Of a stretch of DNA of 12,150 bases, positions 7,351-12,150 are shown one piece after another. Position numbers and translations under genes: made by a program. The notes under the pieces were generated by a model. That model saw only the letters and a list, made by a program, of their open reading frames with translations, searched no databases and was not told the origin of the DNA. The stretch's first letter is position 1, and every line of letters starts with the position of its first letter. The DNA comes from a candidate division WOR-3 bacterium (lineage in GTDB: Bacteria; SDB-A): contig JAFGON010000053.1 of the NCBI GenBank assembly GCA_016926475.1, positions 1-12,150 on the forward strand, in the 5' to 3' direction.

Positions 7351-9006
7351 TGTTTTCGCGATATTTTCCAGTTTTTCAAAAAGCTTTTCAATTGTTTTTA
7401 TATCCGACGCAATACTTTCATTAGGTGTCTTCCCCGTGAAATCGATCTCTTCAAGATTTGAAAATAAATTCCTGAAATATTCGGTTTTCAAGCGTTTTGA
7501 AGCAAAATCCGACATTTCTCTGAAACTCTCAAGATTTTCATCGCTGAAAAAAGATACAAGGCTCTTTTTTAAAAAAAGAAAGGATTTTTCGTAGTCTCCC
7601 CCCATTGAGTGTTTCCTTGCCTGTTCCAATAACTTTTTGAAAGTTTTCTTTTTTCTGTTTGTTTTCGACAAGAAAATTTTCCGTCTTGAGAAAAATATTG
7701 CTGCTCCAAAAGCGAAAATCGAGACAGACAAGGCGAATGACGAAATAACGACAGATCTAGGCAATTCGGGTATATTCAATTCTCGGATATCTGCGCCCGG
7801 TGGGATTGTGTCGCGCTTATAGCATGTGTCAATAGGTGTCAGGTCTCCTGACGCCGACAATGTGCAGGGAGGAGTTTCGCTCGTCACGTAACTTCCAAGA
7901 GAAGGGTCAAAATAAGAGAATTGGACTGGCTGGATAATTATCGGGGTAGAATTGGTGGGGACGAGCGTCCATTTTGTTGTTTTCTTTCCTTCAATGTAAG
8001 GGGACATCGATGTAATCTCGATTTCAGATGAAGCGTAGTAAAGGTCCGCTCCTTCGGCCTGGGGGGGTTGGATATCTTCGATGCCCTTAATGTTTCCTGT
8101 TCCCGATATTATAACTGAGATCTCGGCGGTTGAATCGACATTTTCTGGAGCTCTAAGGGAGACGAAAAATTTCCCTACGCTGCCCCTAAATGTCGGTGGG
8201 ACACCCTCAAGTGGAAGGGGTTTGACGTTAAGAACGAGTGAATCAGAGTATATATTCAGAATTTTCGGCAAAAGAGGGTATGATGAAAACGTGATTTCGA
8301 CTCCTGCCCCGGAAACAGTCGCTGGTCCTGCCTGAAGAGGGAAGACAATCCATTTAAGAGAGTACTTGTAAACTTTTCCGAAGTCTGTACTTAACTCGGA
8401 TGACTGGAAAAGGCTATCCGCTATTTCCGCCCAAAAACCGTTGAATGAAGGGTAATAGATAAAATCCGGATATTTTAAAAGTTTGAATTTTGAAAATATC
8501 GAGAGTTCTGCGACGATTTGTTCGTTGACGTAAGGATATCTGTCGCTGACGCTCATAGCCATCTTTACGGGATTTATCGCTGTTAAAAGGGGTATTCCGG
8601 AAGAGTCTGTTCCCCTTGAATAAAGCATTACAGAATCCCCTTTTACGCTTACGCTCAGGCTTTTCGTCAGGGCGCTTTCGGTCTTGCCGTTTGACAGAAC
8701 AGCCTCCAAAGTGATTTCATAATTACCACCGGAAAGTGGGTAAACGGAGTATCCATACATATGAATATTTTTTTTGTTTCCGTTGACGATTATTGTGCTC
8801 ATCGAAACAGAAGGATTTGAAATCTGAAGAGAATTGTCGGAATGGATTTTTAGATCGGTAAGCATTTCAGAACCCGTCATCCTGATCTCGACTGTAAAAA
8901 AAGCCGAACCAGCGACTTCGGTTGTCAGAGTCTGCGGTCTTATTACTATTTCAGCGCTGTATAGGTTCGTGAAAATCAAAAAAAACAAAAAAGCCAAAGT
9001 TCTCAT
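7315..9006 (-). CDS. batD: BatD-like protein (Ig-like membrane protein of aerotolerance operon)
   Basis: A 563-residue exported protein. From the ATG at 9006 the N-terminus is a signal peptide (MRTLAFLFFLIFTNLYSA, cleavage probably near residue 18). The frame is open to an ATG at 9045, but that would add 13 polar residues before the signal and overlap the preceding gene by 32 bases, so 9006 is preferred, 7 bases after that gene's stop. Residues about 19-400 are beta-rich, with a BatD-like stretch GKFFVSLRAP and VIISGTGNIKGIEDI (278-313). One membrane helix follows (about 419-439) and then a basic, helical cytoplasmic tail of about 120 residues. Family: BatD/oxygen-tolerance proteins, usually beside BatA, BatB and BatC as here. 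The molecular role is unproven; the layout suggests a membrane-anchored partner of the VWA proteins with its large domain outside the membrane. The 3' end overlaps comF by 36 bases. Confidence 0.85.
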   Translation of the reverse strand: MRTLAFLFFLIFTNLYSAEIVIRPQTLTTEVAGSAFFTVEIRMTGSEMLTDLKIHSDNSLQISNPSVSMSTIIVNGNKKNIHMYGYSVYPLSGGNYEITLEAVLSNGKTESALTKSLSVSVKGDSVMLYSRGTDSSGIPLLTAINPVKMAMSVSDRYPYVNEQIVAELSIFSKFKLLKYPDFIYYPSFNGFWAEIADSLFQSSELSTDFGKVYKYSLKWIVFPLQAGPATVSGAGVEITFSSYPLLPKILNIYSDSLVLNVKPLPLEGVPPTFRGSVGKFFVSLRAPENVDSTAEISVIISGTGNIKGIEDIQPPQAEGADLYYASSEIEITSMSPYIEGKKTTKWTLVPTNSTPIIIQPVQFSYFDPSLGSYVTSETPPCTLSASGDLTPIDTCYKRDTIPPGADIRELNIPELPRSVVISSFALSVSIFAFGAAIFFSRRKIFLSKTNRKKKTFKKLLEQARKHSMGGDYEKSFLFLKKSLVSFFSDENLESFREMSDFASKRLKTEYFRNLFSNLEEIDFTGKTPNESIASDIKTIEKLFEKLENIAKTSIDDDSSHGAE

Positions 9007-9013
9007 AACTTTA

Positions 9014-9979
9014 TTACCATTGCCCTGAAGGCACTGATTTCCCATCGTCTTGAGGGAGCAGAGAATCTTGACCCGGAGAATTTAGAGCCGCGTCGAGGAT
9101 TCTCTCCGCCTGTTCTTTTGTCATCGGAGGTGTTTCGCTCTGGCTTTCCTGATCTTGCTGATCCTGATCGGGATCAGGATCCTGCTGATCCTGTTGATCA
9201 GGATCCTGCTGATCCTGATCTTGTTGATCCTGATCGTTTTGGTCTTGATCGTTCTGATCCTGGTCGGGATCCTGATCTTGTTGATCCTGCTGATCAGGAT
9301 CTTGCTGATCCTGATCGGGTTGATCTTGATCGTTCTGATCCTGGTCGGGATCCTGATCTTGTTGATCCTGCTGATCAGGATCTTGCTGATCCTGTTGATC
9401 AGGATCCTGCTGATCCTGATCTTGTTGATCCTGATCGTTCTGATCCTGATCGGAATCTTGATCTTGTTGATCCTGCTGATCAGGATCTTGCTGATCCTGA
9501 TCGGGTTGATCCTGATCGTTTTGGTCTTGATCGTTCTGATCCTGCTGATTATTTTTCATCCGCAGTGCGATCTCAAGGTTTCTGCGGCACTCATCGTCGA
9601 AAGGGTTAAGAATAAGGGATTTGACGAGTCTGTCTATCGCGTGTTCAAGGTAGGGGCAATTCGACTCCTGGCAATTTTGCGAGGCTTTTAGATACGAAGT
9701 GCCAGCGTTGTAGAGTATGTCTGATTTCATTTCAAAAAGAGCTGAATCCTGCGAGGAAATCGAATCGAATAGTACAGCGGCGCTTTCAGGTTCATTTTTT
9801 TCGTAGAGAACAACTCCGAGGTTGTAGATTACAGACCAATCGTCTGGAGATTCTTCGAGGGCTTCGCGATAAAGTTCTGCCGCTTTGTCGAAATTGCCTT
9901 CGTCATGAAATCTGGCGCCTTCGTAAGCTTTATCAGGAGGTATTGAAAGAAGCAAAAAAGTCAATATCATAAATAGCAT
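9014..9979 (-). CDS. batC: BatC-like exported TPR protein with long Asp/Gln-rich tract
   Basis: A 321-residue product. A short hydrophobic N-terminus (MLFMILTFLLLSIPP) looks like a signal peptide or anchor, then two to three TPR units occupy about residues 17-142 (AYEGARFHDEGNFDKAAELY, VIYNLGVVLYEKNEPESAAV, later YNAGTSYLKAS and HAIDRLVKSLILNP). Three cysteines (103, 108, 131) lie in the last TPR. Residues about 144-279 are almost only Asp and Gln with some Pro and Asn. The last 42 residues return to normal composition and include MTKEQAERILDAAL, a short helix resembling the C-terminal motif of BatC-type proteins. Start: ATG at 9979 with AAGGA 7 bases upstream. It overlaps batB by 13 bases and ends 7 bases before batD. 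The role is probably scaffolding in the Bat complex. The tract length is likely variable between strains, given its repetitive DNA. Confidence 0.85.
   Translation of the reverse strand: MLFMILTFLLLSIPPDKAYEGARFHDEGNFDKAAELYREALEESPDDWSVIYNLGVVLYEKNEPESAAVLFDSISSQDSALFEMKSDILYNAGTSYLKASQNCQESNCPYLEHAIDRLVKSLILNPFDDECRRNLEIALRMKNNQQDQNDQDQNDQDQPDQDQQDPDQQDQQDQDSDQDQNDQDQQDQDQQDPDQQDQQDPDQQDQQDQDPDQDQNDQDQPDQDQQDPDQQDQQDQDPDQDQNDQDQNDQDQQDQDQQDPDQQDQQDPDPDQDQQDQESQSETPPMTKEQAERILDAALNSPGQDSLLPQDDGKSVPSGQW
9151..9541. repeat. Low-complexity GATC-rich repeat encoding the Asp/Gln tract of BatC
   Basis: About 390 bases built from GAT-CAG/CAA-type codon pairs on the minus strand. There is a longer-order repeat: the segment starting GTTCTGATCC at 9251 recurs at 9332 (81 bases, 27 codons) and again at 9437 (105 bases, 35 codons). 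Nearly all internal spacings are multiples of three, so copy-number change would keep the frame. By hand count the stretch has 48 GATC tetramers, most 6 or 9 bases apart, many within GGATCC or TGATCA. In the other frames it produces long spurious open frames rich in Leu/Ile or Asp/Pro. Confidence 0.9.
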
Positions 9980-10980
9980 TTTTTTATCCTTCTTTTCTTT
10001 TCTACAGTGATTGACAAAGCGATGAGAACCGCTCCGATCGCGAGAGGAATTTCATAGTGATAGACAAAGAGAACATCTTGTTTTTGGCTTATAGTTTCTT
10101 TTTTCAAGCCTTCGAGAAAATTGGAAATTTCTTCGGCGGTTCTCGATGAATTCTCAGCTTTCAGATACAGACCTTTGGTCGAGTTTGATATTCGTTTCAG
10201 CATTTCTTCGTCGAGGTAGGTTTTCGCGGTGTCATAAGCTGAAAGCATTATATAACCAGTTATTTCTCCCTTGTAGTTTATTTCCGGAACTGGGTCGCTA
10301 TCGACGCTGCCTATTCCGACTGAAATGACAGGTATACGGTTTTCAGACAGATTTTGAATTCCACCGCTGATATCCGGACCGAAATCTTCTCCGTCGGAGA
10401 GTAGAATTACGGCGGTTGACCTTGTCGCCTCTTTTTCTATTACCCTCTCAAGAGAACCGAAAGCTCCGGATAATGCTGTGCCTGTGCTTGTTGTCGTCTG
10501 AGCGGAAAGTTTTTCTATGGCGCTGAGCAGGCTTCGATGGTCGAAAGTCAACGGGCTTACTATGGTCGAACTGCCGGAAAATATTATCAGGGATATTCTG
10601 TCATCGGGTCGTCTTTCGATTACTCCTGTCATGATCTTTTTTGCCGTCTCAAGTTTTCTGACCGGAAGGGAAGCGTCCATGCTCCTGCTTATGTCGCATA
10701 CGAAAATTACATCGATACCCTTTTTCGTCATGGATGATATTTCAGATTCGTCTGCGGGTCCAGCCGCGGCGAAAAGGAAAGAGACAAGAGCGAGAACGAT
10801 GAAAAATTCTTTCAGAATTTCGGCTTTCATGTCTGTCAAAGACAAATTTGATTTATGGCCCGTCGCTAAAATTTTATCGACCAGTTTCCTCTTTCTCATC
10901 ATATTGAAAACAATGAGAGCGGAACCTATCAAAATAACTACGGGTATCGAGTAGAGGAACAAAGGTCTGGTAAAAATCAT
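9967..10980 (-). CDS. batB: BatB-like VWA-domain membrane protein
   Basis: A 337-residue protein with membrane segments at about 11-28 and 57-74, a von Willebrand factor A domain at about 88-290, and a final membrane helix at about 310-326 ending in a basic tail. The MIDAS metal site is complete: DISRS (Asp96, Ser98, Ser100), a Thr in TSTGT (164-168) and SDGED (Asp196). This arrangement is typical of BatA/BatB proteins of aerotolerance operons; the VWA domain should face the periplasm and bind a partner through the divalent metal. The start forms an ATGA overlap with the batA stop and the end overlaps batC by 13 bases, so translation is likely coupled. The A/B label rests on gene order and on closeness to batC, not on a tree. 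Confidence 0.88.
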   Translation of the reverse strand: MIFTRPLFLYSIPVVILIGSALIVFNMMRKRKLVDKILATGHKSNLSLTDMKAEILKEFFIVLALVSFLFAAAGPADESEISSMTKKGIDVIFVCDISRSMDASLPVRKLETAKKIMTGVIERRPDDRISLIIFSGSSTIVSPLTFDHRSLLSAIEKLSAQTTTSTGTALSGAFGSLERVIEKEATRSTAVILLSDGEDFGPDISGGIQNLSENRIPVISVGIGSVDSDPVPEINYKGEITGYIMLSAYDTAKTYLDEEMLKRISNSTKGLYLKAENSSRTAEEISNFLEGLKKETISQKQDVLFVYHYEIPLAIGAVLIALSITVEKKRRIKKCYL

Positions 10981-11936
10981 GGAATACTCCGAAAAAATGT
11001 CCTGTCGAGTAAAAAAGGTATGGCGATTAGAACGATGGAGGCTATGACCCAGAAATGAGCTTTTGAAGGGCTTAAAGCGAGCATATCACCGGTTTCGGTC
11101 GTTTTTTCAAGACGATCTATCATCGAAAAAGCCTTTTTCAACGCGTTTCTGTCTGTCGCTCGGAAAGCTGTGTTTTCCGATGAAGCGATTTTATCGAGTA
11201 AATCGTAGTCGGCTGTCGAGGCGTAGACGTAACCGTATGTAGGACTGTTGTATGTGAAAGATTCCTGGGTGCCTATTCCTATTGTGTAGATTTTTATTCC
11301 GAGCGCTTTAGCCGCTTCGGAAGCGGTCACAGGGTCGATGTAACCGGCATTGTTCGCGCCGTCTGTGATAAGAATGATAACTTTGCTCGGGCATTCAGAA
11401 TCCCTGAGGCCGTTTGCGGCGAGAGCTAATCCCATGCCTATTGCTGTGCCGTCGGTTATCATTCCTGGCGTAAGTTCTTTTATGCTGTTTACGAGGAAAG
11501 AGTGATTTAACGTCGGAGGCACCAAAAGATAAGCGTCGTAGGCAAAAATGGCAATGCCTATACGGTCGTTTTCGCGTGAATCTATGAAATCGGTGGCAAT
11601 TTTTTTTGCCGCTTCAAACCTTGTCGGCGAAAAATCAGGTGCTTCCATGCTGGTGGAGAGGTCGAGAGCAAGTACGATATCTATTCCGATTTTTTCCCTG
11701 TTCAAAATAATCGGTTTCCCGAGGGGTTCGGCAGCCCCGAGTATCGCGGCTATGGAACTGGCGACATAAAACCACAAAAGAGTATTCTTGACAAAAATTC
11801 TGAAATTTGTCCTTCCGCTGAAATACGAAGACGCGGAAAAAACGATTGACGGTTTACGGGAAAATTGAAGAAACAAACCTAACGCAATCACGGCGGGAAT
11901 AAAAACGAGCAACCAGGGATGCGAGAATCTAATCAT
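10977..11936 (-). CDS. batA: BatA-like VWA-domain membrane protein
   Basis: A 319-residue protein with the typical Bat N-terminus (FSHPWLLVFIP), membrane helices at about 8-24 and 50-68, a VWA domain at about 85-275 and a last helix at about 293-310. The MIDAS is intact: DLSTS (Asp92, Ser94, Ser96), TDGT (Thr164) and TDGANNAG (Asp192). It is the first complete gene of the batA-batB-batC-batD run; MoxR ATPase and DUF58 genes often precede it and may lie beyond the right edge. The start at 11936 has GAGGA eight bases upstream and overlaps, by ATGA, the stop of a mini-ORF. Uniquely here, its ribosome site, start codon and first 10-11 codons are repeated in tandem upstream (11937-12150). The authentic copy reads HPW at residues 6-8, while the upstream copies read HPG. 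Confidence 0.88.
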   Translation of the reverse strand: MIRFSHPWLLVFIPAVIALGLFLQFSRKPSIVFSASSYFSGRTNFRIFVKNTLLWFYVASSIAAILGAAEPLGKPIILNREKIGIDIVLALDLSTSMEAPDFSPTRFEAAKKIATDFIDSRENDRIGIAIFAYDAYLLVPPTLNHSFLVNSIKELTPGMITDGTAIGMGLALAANGLRDSECPSKVIILITDGANNAGYIDPVTASEAAKALGIKIYTIGIGTQESFTYNSPTYGYVYASTADYDLLDKIASSENTAFRATDRNALKKAFSMIDRLEKTTETGDMLALSPSKAHFWVIASIVLIAIPFLLDRTFFRSIP

Positions 11937-12016
11937 AGCTCTATTCCTCTTTTGAAATTTTGCGAAGATTTGCTTTTTCCATAAACGAGCAGCCCAGGAT
12001 GCGAGAATCTAATCAT
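11933..12016 (-). CDS. Mini-ORF (27 aa) repeating the batA N-terminus, ATGA-coupled to batA
   Basis: ATG at 12016 has AGGA seven bases upstream. The product begins MIRFSHPGLLV, near-identical to BatA residues 1-11, then runs through a hydrophilic tail ending KRGIEL and stops at TGA (11935-11933) that overlaps the batA ATG by four bases. It could be a translational-coupling leader peptide, or simply a duplicated gene junction in which the tail is the old C-terminus of the gene upstream of batA. No function can be assigned; whether it is translated is unknown. Confidence 0.4.
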   Translation of the reverse strand: MIRFSHPGLLVYGKSKSSQNFKRGIEL

Positions 12017-12095
12017 TAGTGTTTCCTAATTCTGCTATTTCTGAAAAATAAAGTTTTCCACAGACGAGCAGCCCAGGATGCGAGAATCTAATCAT
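12009..12095 (-). CDS. Mini-ORF (28 aa), second copy of the batA-start repeat
   Basis: ATG at 12095 follows GAGGA with eight-base spacing, the same ribosome site as batA itself. It encodes MIRFSHPGLLV, then a tail unlike that of the neighbouring copies (CGKLYFSEIAELGNTND), and stops at TAG (12011-12009), eight bases of overlap with the next mini-ORF. Its tail derives from the diverged 47-base segment. It may be a decayed repeat rather than a gene. Confidence 0.35.
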   Translation of the reverse strand: MIRFSHPGLLVCGKLYFSEIAELGNTND

Positions 12096-12150
12096 AGCTC
12101 TATTCCTCTTTTGGAATTTTGCGAAGATTTGCTTTTTCCATAAACGAGCA
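12092..12150 (-). CDS. Mini-ORF, third copy, C-terminal part only (cut by window edge)
   Basis: The visible frame encodes the tail LVYGKSKSSQNSKRGIEL and stops at TGA (12094-12092), overlapping the next mini-ORF's ATG by four bases. The tail matches that of the mini-ORF ending at 11933 with one Phe-to-Ser change. Its start must lie a few codons beyond base 12150 if the repeat continues. Alternatively this could be the true C-terminus of a larger upstream gene whose stop overlaps the next start. Confidence 0.35.
   Translation of the reverse strand, partial: LVYGKSKSSQNSKRGIEL

Larger units (their letters stand above)
11905..12150. repeat. Tandem array of about 80 bp units repeating the batA translation start
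   Basis: A 32-base core occurs at 11905-11936 (inside batA), 11985-12016 and 12064-12095, with the first 7 bases of a fourth at 12144-12150, so the period is 80, 79 and 80 bases. The two upstream cores are identical; the batA core differs at a few positions. Intervening segments are 48 bases (11937-11984), 47 bases (12017-12063) and 48 bases (12096-12143). The first and third are identical except for one base, and the middle one is clearly diverged but alignable in parts. On the minus strand each core reads ATG ATT AGA TTC TCG CAT CC and is preceded by a ribosome site. The array continues past the window, so its full size and origin are not visible. Confidence 0.9.

Noticed and set aside
9118-9691. 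Plus-strand open frames over the batC repeat, including a Leu/Ile-rich one that looks like a multi-membrane protein
   Set aside because: They are mirror frames of the GAT-CAG repeat coding for the Asp/Gln tract on the minus strand; they have no sensible N-terminus, ribosome site or domain.
12054-12062. TTTTCCACA, one mismatch from a DnaA box, with a related TTTTCCATA in neighbouring units
   Set aside because: One weak box per unit, poorly kept in the other copies, and no replication genes nearby; likely chance in AT-rich sequence.
11905-12150. CRISPR-like pattern (32-base repeats, 47-48 base spacers)
   Set aside because: Two of the three spacers are practically identical, one repeat is the coding start of batA, and no cas genes are present. 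It is a tandem duplication.

Overview
The window is moderate-GC bacterial chromosomal DNA with tightly packed genes, many joined by ATGA-type or longer overlaps. There is no sign of phage, plasmid, transposon or CRISPR. Core genes (mutL, miaA, rodA, comF) sit beside an aerotolerance (Bat) operon that includes a TPR protein and BatD. Such Bat loci are known from Bacteroidetes/FCB-type bacteria, spirochaetes and several uncultured candidate phyla. I infer a Gram-negative-like (diderm) bacterium from such a lineage but cannot name it.

Layout. (1) Left edge, minus strand: the first 62 codons of a secreted protein with its own likely promoter and a strong Shine-Dalgarno site. Upstream of it is an overlapping pair, a PHP-domain metal-dependent phosphoesterase and a B12-domain-type radical SAM protein. 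(2) Bases 2147-2264 form a divergent intergenic region with a near-consensus sigma-70 promoter (TTGAGC-17-TATAAT) reading rightward. (3) Bases 2265-7350, plus strand: a five-gene run of a cytoplasmic TPR protein, MutL, MiaA, RodA and ComF. Every gene from mutL to comF overlaps the next. (4) Bases 7315-11936, minus strand: batA-batB-batC-batD, transcribed toward comF. The 3' ends of comF and batD overlap by 36 bp. The Bat proteins look like a membrane-anchored complex: two VWA/MIDAS proteins, one exported TPR protein with a long Asp/Gln-rich tail, and one large Ig-like membrane protein. (5) Bases 11905-12150: a tandem array of about 80 bp units upstream of, and including, the start of batA. It runs off the right edge.

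The most unusual signal is that array. Each unit repeats the batA ribosome-binding site, start codon and first codons, and closes a mini-ORF of 27-28 codons whose stop overlaps the next start. It could be a duplicated operon junction, a translational-coupling leader or an assembly problem. The second oddity is the roughly 135-residue Asp/Gln tract of BatC, which as DNA packs about 48 GATC sites into about 390 bp. Everything else is recognisable housekeeping or envelope machinery, and I found no convincing new defence or mobile system.
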